From NCBI GenBank assembly GCA_025201375.1, contig JAIWZP010000041.1, forward strand, positions 124,001-188,000: 64,000 nucleotides of DNA, given 5' to 3'. The translations under genes were made by a program, and so were the position numbers. The notes beneath the pieces are model-generated. The model saw nothing but the letters and a program-made list of their open reading frames with translations, had not been told where the DNA came from and made no database searches. This DNA is from Gongronella butleri (lineage: Eukaryota > Mucoromycota > Mucoromycetes > Mucorales > Cunninghamellaceae). Positions 34,826 through 45,188 of the stretch are shown here, piece by piece (position 1 is the stretch's first letter; each line of letters begins with the position of its first letter).

Positions 34826-35175
34826 GCGCAACGTATCGACGCGCGAGTCATCTCAGTTGAACTAGCGGGCAGACGCTGTAAAAGCGCTTGTGCTTTGGAG
34901 TAGTGATCGCGTAGAGATCTCGGCGAGCGAGTTATCGTATTCTTCACGGGTGGATTTTTTGGCCCTGAACAAAACGCAATCCTTGAGGACTGCGTGATCC
35001 GATCTCTGAAAAAACTTGACATCACTAGAATTTTGTGTGCATCATGCACTAGTTCAAATATAGGACCGGGTGAACATGATCCAGAGGACGCGTCAAGCAA
35101 AAAGGGGGGGTAAGATCTTCTTTTTTGGTAGCGCACGCTGTAAGAAGAAGGGCGCAACGTACGGTATCGGCGTGC
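34826..35175 (+). repeat. Repeat R2, tandem unit 2
   Basis: Second R2 unit. Its right edge (35105-35175: TTTTTTGGTAGCGCACG, GGGCGCAACGT) repeats the text that joins units 1 and 2 (34801-34840), so the array contains at least two and a half units. At 35160-35166 it has TACGGTA where the earlier unit has plain TA. Confidence 0.78.
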
Positions 35176-35973
35176 GTGACACCACGCCACCAAGTGAATC
35201 CGTGACCGAAGAAGGCGGCACAGTATATCATATGTCTCAATATCAACATCAGCTCACCAGGCAAGTAAGGGTAAATTCTTATGATAAAACATTGGATTAT
35301 CGACATTTTCCTCATTTGAAATGATACACTGAACCTGTGTGACGATCTTGGGGGATGCGGTTGGGGGTGGAGAACATTAAAGCCGACGTGGGTCCACGTG
35401 GGATCTCCAGAGTGCCAAGAATTAGGAATACCTACAAAGGAAATGCAAGTGAACACACACACACACTCACACACACATACATCGGAGGCGTCCCGTTTAA
35501 CCTTGTTGCTAGTAGTGGCTGGGAATATAGAGTATGGGCGATCGCTTTTCAACTCTGATTGTTCCAATTGTGCAGATCACATGATTACCCCATCAAGGTG
35601 CTGTCCCACTTTTTTTTCATGAACCCGATTCCGAGTCAATTGGGGGGGGAGGACAATGAAAGAAAAGGATCGACGTGGGGTCATCCGTGTGGGGCCTAGT
35701 GAATTGCAAGGGGGTGAGGTGAGGAATCGAGCTTGCGCCACGCTTTCACATTACACAAAGCAGCCCTCATGATGACGATACTAATATATTTTTATTCGAT
35801 ATATGAAGGAATGGATGGGAAGGGAGGGTAAACATGTATGATTACAAGGCAAGCTAAGGTGGTATAGGTCGATCATATGGCGAAAAAAAAAGAGTGTGAC
35901 AATCAGGGAGAAAAGGAGAGAGAGAGAAAAAAAAAAAAAAAGGAGGAGTGTCTTGCGCGAGCCATTTTTTTGT
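35176..35973. other. Non-coding flank with AC microsatellite
   Basis: Between island II and the 3' end of the Zds-type gene. An interrupted AC/CA microsatellite lies at about 35453-35480, and purine-rich 3' flank text follows at 35880-35950. No exon seen. Confidence 0.5.
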
Positions 35974-37634
35974 TCAAAAATGGTGAGATTTTCCCAATAG
36001 GGATTGTTTATGAGCACGAGAGCGCAATTGACGACGCGAGACAAGCGGATAGATTTCGACGGGGGGCATGGCATCATTTGGTGGCGCGGTGGCGGCGTAA
36101 TTGGCGACGCGTCGGGCGGGTTTGCCCTGGATGGCTTCAAGGTACCAAAACATAAAGTTTGAGATGCTGACCTGCTCGCGCAGAGGTCGCTGGTGGGCAT
36201 GCAGCAGCTTGAAATGCGAGAGGCGATAGATGGCGCGTTCCAAGTTTGGCGGCAGGCGGGGTTCTCTGCTGTAATCGACGCTCAAGGTTAGACTGGTGTC
36301 CGACAAGGCCCTTGCCGCTTTTGTCAATCCAGGCTGGCGCCTGCCCAAAGAAGCAATGGTCCTGAATGACGCGAGTTTCCTGTCGGCCGCCGGCACCGCG
36401 GGATCAGAGAGTGAGCGTGGGATGACAACGGGTGGTGGTGACGAGCGCCTAGACGACGGCAAGGATGACAATGACGACGATGTTGTGACGGCGGCGGGTG
36501 GCGATGAAACCTTGCTGGCTTTTTTGGACGAGCCGACGGGCCATGATTTCTTCTTTTTTTGATCATCGGTTCGGTTTGCCTGGGTATACGAGAAATTGGA
36601 AGCGGTGGTGCTCGTGTGTGTGGCTGTTGTGTTGGTAGTAGTGCTGGAGGAGGAGGAGGAGGAGGAGGGTGACGAGGGCTGCTTCTTTTGCTTCTTGCTC
36701 TTTTTCTTATCAAACAGATTGGTCAGCCAAGAGGGCCCTTTTGGTTTCTTGGTTTTTGACGCGGCGGATTGCCCAGAATGGGCATCTGGCTTTGGAGTAG
36801 GCAGAGATGCCGTCGATAACGATAGACGCGATAAAGACATCACGTTGCGGCACGCCTGTGTATCACTGTTGATGGAATGGATGCCTGCGGCAATGTCCTC
36901 GGCGCCACTTTTATCATCATCATCGTGATCAGGCACCAATTCGCGTCCAGGGTCGTCCAATGATGTTGTTGGGGTGCTGAGACTGCTCAAGCTGCTGCTG
37001 CTGCTGCTGCTGTTGCTGCCCTTAATGCTGGTATCGTCGCTATCGTCGTTTGCCTTGTCCTTGACTTCCAATTGGAACAGATCCACATCAAACAAAGGCT
37101 TGCCCTCGAATAAGGTGTCGGGCAAAGGTTCATAGACAGATGCGCGCATTTTCACGTCTGATTTAAAAAAAAAAAAATAAGGAAAAGAAAAGAAAGAAGC
37201 AAAAAATAAAATAAAAATGGGAAAACGTGGAATTGAGCCTCTCGGACCATCATTTTTGTGTCATCATTGTTTTAGGTTTCCTACCACGGGTGCCATCTGC
37301 AGGCTGCATGACGCGCGTAGCATCGTCCATGCCATCCATGCTGTCCTTGTTCTCGCTCGATAACACAAAGTCCAAGGAACGGGGCTCGTTCTTGTCCAAG
37401 GGGCATTGGTATGGCGTCAATGCCTGCTCAGTGCCCCATTGCCTAAAAGAAAGGGTTGCGCATTAATAACAAGGAGAAAAAAACAAAAAAAGGGATAGAG
37501 GATGCCTCCTCGCCCTGTTCATGCACTGTCAAAGCTTACCCATTGGTGGCTGTGGCCCTTTCCACCTCCAAACCTGATAGCCATCTGTTTTTGTTGGCCG
37601 AATCCCATCCCATGAGCATATCCGTTGCGATCAT
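35974..37634 (-). CDS. Zds1/Zds2 C-terminal-domain protein
   Basis: A 478-residue protein from three exons (37540-37634, 37285-37442, 35974-37157). Most of it is disordered and Ser/Lys-rich, with a SSSSSSS run and a basic KKKSKKQKKQ segment. Near the C-terminus the block PPNLERAIYRLSHFKLLHAH, followed by QRPLREQVSISNFMFWYLEA, is the conserved Zds C-terminal region. In yeast, Zds1/2 bind PP2A-Cdc55 through this region and steer mitotic entry, polarity and mRNA export. The start used is MIATDMLMGWDSANKNRWL, the first ATG after stops upstream; the N-terminal exons have no recognised domain. It shares its promoter region with the divergent WD40 gene. The Zds domain is recognised from memory of the family, and the match is strong. 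Confidence 0.82.
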
Positions 37635-38340
37635 CAAGTGATTGTAAGCAAGAAGGAAAAAAAAAAAGAATCAAAGGAATAGGTGCAAATGCAAAAATGT
37701 GTAAAAAATAAAAGGTTGATAGACCGTGTGTGACACAATGGAAGAAGATTGAAACCGCCGATGGGGGGAGTCAAAAAGAGAGAAAAATCGAAAGAAAAGA
37801 AGAATCAAAAGAGCGCGATCAATGCGATGCGGGCTTTTTTAAAGGTGCGCGACTTTTTTTTTATATCAGTTTCATCATACCTGGAGAATCGAGCAGGGAC
37901 CATTTTTTTATACGAAAAGAGCGAAAGAGAAAGAGAGAATAATGTGCCCTCGATGATGAATGCATTGCCCGCATTAAAACCATTACCTCCCCCCCCCTTT
38001 TTTTTTGCCTTTTTCCCCTGGACATGTTTCCCGTTTTTCCCTCTGACAGCGGGCTTCCACCTCTTTATTTTTGTATGCTTTGTTTATCCATGTTATGGTG
38101 CGCATCCTTCTTTTTCTACAGAATTAGGCTCTATCAGCAAGATCGATCCCCCCAAACGAACAAAAAAAAAAAAAAGAAAGAAAAGAGGACGCGTGGCGGG
38201 GCGGGCGCTTTGCCAAAGGCGGCCGCGCTCCGTGGGGGTTCCAAAAGAAAAAAAAAACGCACAAAAAAAAAAAGCCGTCTTGTGTCTCCGCTCTGTCCTC
38301 CCCCCTTTTTTTCTTCAATTTTGTTGTCTTTTTTTCAACT
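37635..38340. other. Divergent promoter region, no gene seen
   Basis: Lies between the starts of the Zds-type gene (leftward) and the WD40 gene (rightward). Purine-rich left half, pyrimidine-rich run (38290-38340) just before the rightward start. An upstream exon of the WD40 gene here cannot be excluded, but none is clear. Confidence 0.45.
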
Positions 38341-40541
38341 ATGAAAGCCTCCTTGCTCGACGAGGTGCCCATACGCGGCCAGAGCGACGTGCACGACGGT
38401 ATTTTCTCAAAGTTTACCGAGGACAACGACTTGCTCGCGCGATCGGACGCGTACTCGCAACGTCACGCCTCTGTCGAGGACTGGGAAGTTTGGACGCACG
38501 ATCAGGCCGCTGACTACTTGCCGGATCGCCAGCAGCCGCCTGCCGCGTTCCAATTGGGAATAGAGGAGCCCAAGACCGTGACGCTGCCAATGTTTGCAGG
38601 CACCACCTTTGGTAATTAAAATAAAAAAACACACAAAAAAATCGCGCGCAGCTCGGGCGTGTTTTTTGTGGGGGGAGCAATGCATGATATTTTGCTGAGA
38701 CTGACCCTGACTCCTTTTTTTTTTTTTTTTTTTGGTCGTGCCAGATGGCCATTTTCAGTATAAAAGAGGGCACGTGTATCAGTCTGGCGTCGCGATTTGG
38801 GGATTAGATTTTGTGCCCAAGACGACGCCTCTCGATACGGATCCGTCGACGCATTACCTTGCCTTGGGTGGCTACCGCCAAGCCAACACGACTCAGCCCT
38901 ATGATCATTGTGCGCCTGGGCCCAACAGCATTCAGATTGTCCGATGTCGCCTGGACGCCACGGGGGACCAGGTCGCGCCCGTCCTTGATCTTTGTCTGCT
39001 GCATGAAAGTGGAAACGTCCGCGAGCTACGCTGGTGTCCCTATGGCGCGTATGAGGAAACAGTCACCAATGCCACCGATCCACACGCCCTGCCCAAGCTT
39101 GGAATGCTCGCATGTTGCTTTGGTGATGGCTCTGTCCAAATTCTTGCCGTGCCACATCCATTGGCCTTGCGCCAGGCACTGGGCTTGGCCCCGGAGGATC
39201 AGGCGCCTGTTTATCGTGAGGCTGTTTAGTTCAAAAAAAAATCCATTGCCGATTGACTCATCGTGCGCGCCCAATTTTCGTTTTTTTTTTATCTTTTATT
39301 TTGATAGTAAGGGTCAGGCGATCTGCCGCCCACTTTGCATTGCCAAATGCAAGTGGTGCGTGCATTGCATGGGGAGGCAGTGACACCTTAGCCATTGGCC
39401 ATGTTACAGGTGATTAAAAAATGAAAAAAAAAGAAAAAAGGGAGGAATCGCTCATTTTTCACGATTTAGGCGCCATCTCGGTGTGGAGCGTGGCTGCTGC
39501 GCTGGCGCATCCTGATGGCGGCGACAAGACGACATCCGTACAGTTCCTCCGGTTCAGCTGCCTCATGCACGACGCTGGCGTCACGCGTGTTGACTGGAAT
39601 GGACGTGAAAACCCATCGGTGCTCGCGTCTTCGGCCAACGACGGCAAAACCGCGGCACTCAACATCAACGACCCTACAATACCCATCACGATTTTCCGTG
39701 CTAGAGGTAGGAATGAGCCATTGGACGCGTCAATTGGGGGCAATTGGACGGGCTCATCCCAACTATTTTGTTTATTCCGCCCTGTAGGTCTGACCAATGT
39801 CGCGCTCTTTGTGCCAAAGCGTCGATCTTTTCTGTACATGGACTCTGATTTCACTGCACACGAAATCGTGATTGTGGAGGAGGAGTATAAAGGCGGCTTG
39901 ATCTTGGGCGACAGCAAGTCACCTATCATGGCACTCGAAAGCAGCCCATGCCACTCGTTCCTTTGCAGCACGGCCATCGACGGCGCTGTCCGGCTCTACA
40001 ATCTTTACCAGCCGCGTCGCGTCAGAGGAGGCGTAAGAAAAATCTCGGCAAAAAACGCGCTTTAAACACCATTGACACGCGTCATTTTTTAACAGGGCAA
40101 GGTTTATAATACCGTCTACCACATGGATTACGACAAAGCATCAGGCGAGTATCGCTACAGAGACGGTGTGCCTCCCATTGTAAGTTAAATGAACAGAAAA
40201 CGCAAAAAAAAAAAAAGCGCGTTGGCGCGCGCTGGCCTTTTGCCCATTGACGCCGAAATTCAATCTTTTTCTCTCTTTAGCGCCATGAAGAAATCAAAAA
40301 GCAATCTGCCATCCCTGTTATGGCGCACCCCCGCCACGCGATCAATCGAGTGAGTCGCGCGAACGCGGAATAGAGCGCATTGTGCACTTATCTAATGCTG
40401 TCTATCTCTCTTTTTTTTTTTTTGTTCTTTCCTTCCCAGGCATCCTGGAATCCAAGCTTATCGAGATGCCCGTGGGTGGCCACTGGCGGCAACAATGGGC
40501 TGTGTAGATTAGATTTCCTCGGTTTGGGCGATGACTGGTAG
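38341..40541 (+). CDS. WD40-repeat protein resembling TFIIIC subunit Tfc6/GTF3C2
   Basis: A 526-residue beta-propeller protein from eight exons (38341-38611, 38745-39215, 39308-39409, 39470-39706, 39788-40032, 40096-40179, 40281-40349, 40440-40541). WD-like strands are seen as VAIWGLDFVP, VRELRWCPYG followed by GMLACCFGDGSVQIL, GACIAWGGSDTLAIGHVTG, GVTRVDWNGRENPSVLASSANDG, MALESSPCHSFLCSTAIDGAVRLYNL and a last ASWNPSL with CPWVATGGNNGLCRLDFLG. The order of these blades, and the spaced GLLA-FSDGSV type repeat, recall the Tfc6/Sfc6/GTF3C2 subunit of the RNA polymerase III factor TFIIIC. The protein is shorter at the N-terminus than yeast or animal homologues, so a first exon could be missing. 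If correct, it acts in the nucleus at tRNA gene B boxes. Confidence 0.7.
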
Positions 40542-43156
40542 TATTCGTTGCTCTTCGTTGCCTTTTGTTCTCTTTACTTGGCCTTGTTGACGAATTGATG
40601 TGTTCATGCATGCCCCCCTCTTGAGCAAAATTCATGTGGCACAAAAAAGTGAGATCGACTCTTCGGCACATTTCGTAAAATAAAAATTAACGCGGAGCGC
40701 TTTCCGTGCTAAACCTTATGGAGTTTAGTGTTGGACATGATTTCAGTGCAACTCCCCCCTTCTTCGTTTCCCTCTGGACTTTCCTGGATGATCTCATCGT
40801 CCGGTCAACTGGCATCTATGCTGTTCCGTGTCACAGCATGAGCCAAGCCCCAAGGTTGGACGAATTTGCGTGGTCCGTCCTCACGATCCAGCGATAGAAC
40901 ACGCCTCTCCGCCCCCACCTCTTTTTTTTTTATTGCAACATGAACTTTTCCAGCCACCACTTTCCTTCTTGGCTCGCTGAATCCGACGGACTCGCGGCCC
41001 ACAAAGAAGATACGTTATCGCGGTGCCCGTTTGATCCACATTGCCTATCAATCAGAGTAAATCGGAGCAAGACGTGCAGTCGTGCAGCTGTGCAGTTTGG
41101 CCATTGGTTAACGGGGTGTATCCAGAAGTAAAAAGGCAAAATGATTGCATAATATATGCAGGCGCCATTAGCCTGTGACAGCTGTGACACGATACCTTTC
41201 CATGCGTGAAATAGCATTGAGAAGCGCCTGCTGGTCATGCGCACATGAGGTCTAGCAAGCCAAGGGATCAATGGGTTTTGCACATTCCCCGTTAGCAAAT
41301 CGTCGTCCTCCCTCGTTTTTTATAATACATCTGCCTTTATTGCGATCGCCATGCATATGCCGGCAGTACACACACGTTTGTATCATCCAAATCATCCCAC
41401 CAAGGCGGACAAAGACACAAGCTGCCCGTGGCTGGCGCGCTTTTATTCCTATCTTTTTTTCCCGTATTTTCCATTCATGTGGCTTTGGTATCCACTGATC
41501 GCAGAGCCACAATGGAGGGCTCATTAGATACTTGAACGCACACTAGTCTAAAAGCATCCTAAACGTCCCTGACGTCTTTTTTTTTGGCATAAACGCATGA
41601 CATGCTCAGAAACGCGTAAAAAACAAAATAGATAGATAACCTCGGGGCGGCGTTGTCCAAATGACCTCAAGTCTGAGCCAGGTGATGGCCGCCGCAGCAA
41701 CTTTTATCATTACAAGTTCTCTTGGCAATTGAATAGTACAATCACGAGATTTCATATATTTCTTGTGCGAAAATCAGGTCCGAATCGTTCCTATTTCTCC
41801 ATGGACAGCGTTTAGGAATTTCAAAGTTTGCGCAAAGCTTGCGATGGTCATGGCGGACAATTGCTCCAAATGGAAGAGGGATTGGATCGCTGCAACGCGA
41901 GCAATGTCAAATTTGTGTGTTTTTTTTCGCTTTTGCCACTTTGCTCTGTAATTTTTGAGCCGATATGCGTCTAACTTACAGTAGATGATTTTGTGTCCCT
42001 GATGGCCGCGCACTGTAAAATTAAAATGGGGATCGATTAGGGGGCGATCGAGGAAATCGAGATTAAAAGTTTTGGCGTGCGCTCGTGCGTGGCACGACGA
42101 ATTTTTTGAAAAAAAATCAAAAACGTCAAATCTGTACCAAACTTTGAGGGTCAGTGTGCGTCTTCAATAGGTGCCCTATGAAGCTTGTTTCAGCAAAATC
42201 TGCTTTGTGGATCTCGAGAAAGTCGCAATTTACTGGGCCGGAGGGGTTCATTTCAAATGCGCATCCTTGGGCGACAAGACGCGCTAGAGCCGAATACTCA
42301 GCAATACCTTGGATGCGATCCTCCAACGTTCCAAATGTGTGCTTTGCGTGGTGCAGTGATCATTACAAGCCCGAGTATCGACGCGTTGAAAAACACCTTG
42401 AAAAAACGCGGTATGGACGCGTCGCCATTCACGCGCAAAGCGCGTGTTCTTGCGATCCATGACATCCACGGGTGCGCGCGATCCATATGCGCGAGATATA
42501 TTTGTTTCAGGCCGCTAAAGCAAACCGTTGATGCATGGCATTGGATTGAAAATGGGATGATTTTCGTGCTCCGTTGTCATTTTTCTTCCCAACCAGTTTT
42601 ACAATGCTCGACCTTGCCAGCACAAGAAATGATGAGGGCGGTGCGTTCCTGCTACGCTCCAAGTTTCGCGGCGATCGATCGACCTTTTTTGATTTTTGAA
42701 AATTGGCTAGGGGATCATCCATGATTTTTGGCCATTTTTTTACTTGGCGATTGCTCGCCAACTACGCGACCTAGAGATGTCTGTTTGGACTCAAACGGAA
42801 GCCTGGCATGAATTCAACGCATCTGGTGTACCGGATCATCCAATCACGATGGACGACACGCCTGAAAATGACAAATTGATGTTTTTCTGTATTTTTGAAT
42901 ATTCACTCTTTACCACTGACGTCCCAGCGTCTTTTAAATGCACACAGAAAGCGTGTTGCTTAGTTATCTTTTGGATATGTCGTGAATCCAGGCGATAGAA
43001 ACCTGCGTTTAGCTGCGCCGCGTTGAAGAAAAGTGCTTTTACGCGTGTGCCACCGAGGTCAGGGGAATTATTTGAGCCCCGACTCTCATAAAAGGCAAGA
43101 GGGAGCAGCATTCAAATGTCAGCTCTCTCTTTTTCATACTTTCACTCTACTTCAGC
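40542..43156. other. Long intergenic stretch with possible unidentified minus-strand gene
   Basis: 2.6 kb between the WD40 gene and the nicotinate phosphoribosyltransferase gene. The right end must hold the promoter of the latter, with a pyrimidine tract before 43157. Between about 41774 and 42400 the minus strand shows protein-like text in open frames separated by plausible introns (donor GTAAGT at 41979, acceptors TTTTACAG at 42013 and GTTGCAG at 41890), ending at a stop at 41774. No domain is recognised and no convincing start was found, so no CDS is called. The left 1.2 kb holds nothing I can support. Confidence 0.4.
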
Positions 43157-44556
43157 ATGACGTCGCCCGCCTTGATCTCACTGCTGGACAATGACCTCTA
43201 CAAGTTCACCATGCAAAACGTCGTGCTGAAGCACTATCGCGACGTTCAGGTGGTCTATCAGTTCACGAACCGAGAAAAGGACTTGCAGCTGAATGCAAAC
43301 GCCTACGACTGGCTCAAAGACCAAATTCAAGGTAAAAATGAGCTTTTTCCGGTGCTGCTTTGCTTGGTGACTCATAGGCACTGCGCCATGTTCCTTTTTT
43401 TTTTTAGCCCTGGCACAGCTGCGTCTGACGGCTCAGGAACGTGCATTTGTGGCGCAATTGCCCTTTGTCGACGATGTTTATTTGGATTATCTTTCGCACT
43501 TTGTGTACAAGCCTAGCGAGCACGTCCGTACGCAATTTGATGCGACGGCGAACGAATTGACGCTGGAAATCGCTGGACCGTGGCACGAAACGATCTTGTA
43601 CGAGGTGCCGCTGCTTGCACTCATTTCCGAGGCGTATTTCAAGTTTGCCGATCGCGATTGGGACCACGATGGCCAGCGTGAACGTGCTCTCGTCAAGGGC
43701 CAGCGGCTCCTTGATGCCGGCTGCGTCTTTTCCGAATTTGGCACTCGCCGTCGACGCGACTTCAAGACACATGACCTCGTGGTGGCCGCATTGCAGCAAG
43801 CGCATCAAGAATATCGCACTGCTTGCCAACAAACCGGAAACACCCCAAAAGGTGCGCTTTCCGGCACAAGCAATGTATATCTGGCCATGAAATACAATCT
43901 CACGCCCATTGGCACCGTTGGTAAAAAAAAGTAGAAATTGCCGTGAAAAATCGTGAATTGACGCGCCTTTTTCTATTCTTTTCCATTTTTTTTTTTTTTT
44001 TTTTGCAGCCCATGAGTTCTTCATGGCCATGTCGGCATTGGAGAGTGTGTCTAGCGCGAACCGCAAGACGCTCGAGCTTTGGCATCATGTGTACAAGGGC
44101 GCGCTTGGCATTGCGCTAACAGACACGTTTACGACGCCTGTGTTTCTCAGTGATTTTGACAAGGACTTGGCCGACAAGTACACTGGTGTGCGCCAGGACT
44201 CGGGCAACCCCAAGGGTTTCGTGCCGCTGATGGTCGAGCATTACAAAAAGGTGGGCATTGACCCTGCCACAAAGGTGATTGTCTTTTCGGATGCGCTGGA
44301 CGTTGAACGCGCCATTGAGCTGCTGCACCTCGCGGAGCAGCACGGAATCAAGGCCAGCTTTGGCATTGGCACGTCGTTTACCAATGATTTCACCAAGCTG
44401 ACGACCCCTACGGAGAGGAGCAAGCCCATGAATATTGTCATCAAGCTCAAGGAATGCGAGGGCAAGCGCGTCATCAAGTTGAGCGACGATGTCCTCAAGT
44501 ACAGCGCCGATGCTGCTACCATTGATCAATTCAAAAAGCAACTGGGCATCGCATAG
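43157..44556 (+). CDS. NPT1: Nicotinate phosphoribosyltransferase (NAD salvage)
   Basis: A 411-residue cytosolic/nuclear enzyme from three exons (43157-43331, 43408-43920, 44009-44556). It converts nicotinate, PRPP and ATP to nicotinate mononucleotide in the Preiss-Handler salvage of NAD. The start MTSPALISLLDNDLYKFTMQ is the conserved opening of the family. Other family blocks are YQFTNREKDL, EFGTRRRRDFKTHDLVV, GTSNVYLAMKY followed by GTVAHEFFMAM across the second intron (the His there is the likely active-site one), and TDTFTTPVFL, GVRQDSGNP, VIFSDALD-type text, and FGIGTSFTNDF with the phosphate-binding loop. Length is normal for fungal Npt1. The second intron opens GTAAAAAAAA and ends in a long T run. 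Nothing is missing. Confidence 0.96.
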
Positions 44557-44752
44557 ATCCTACCTTTCATACCTCTTTCTTCTCGCTGTGTCATAAAAAA
44601 AAAAAAGATGAAAATCAACTATTTCTTCACGTTTCTTTGGACGTACAAGGTAGAGTTTCTTTTATTTTGTAGGGGATATCGAGGCAAAAACGAGAGGAAG
44701 GGGGTGGAGGAGGAGAGGCGTCTATTAAACAAACTAAACATTACAATAACTG

Positions 44753-45153
44753 CTAAAAGAGCTCGTACACATGGCTAATGAGGTATTCCACCACGGCATT
44801 CTTGACACCCATATCCATGAGATCCCTCGATGAATCCTGCGAGCGCATCAGCGTGGGGCCAAAGACAAGCGCAAGATTTTTGATCGTCATCCGGTTCTCT
44901 TCATTGTGCAATTGTATCCTAAATGTACAAAAAGCGCGTTAGACGCTCGCTTTACGCGTCAATTCTTTTTTTTTACCTGTCGAGATGGAACATGAGAGCT
45001 GCAAGGGTATCATAATGGGCTTTCGGTAGGCGTAATAAGAGCTCACAGACAGTCTCAAGCTTGTTGGAGCCTTCTGGCAAGCCTAAAGTTTCAAAAAAAA
45101 AAAGGACAACAAAATGAGCCATTTTTGCAAGAATTTGGAAAGAAGGACAATGG

Positions 45154-45188
<35 letters not shown>

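Noticed and set aside
42507..43111. Further minus-strand frames right of the putative orphan exons
   Set aside because: They overlap the expected promoter of the nicotinate phosphoribosyltransferase gene and could not be joined to the exons at 41.8-42.4 kb in frame.
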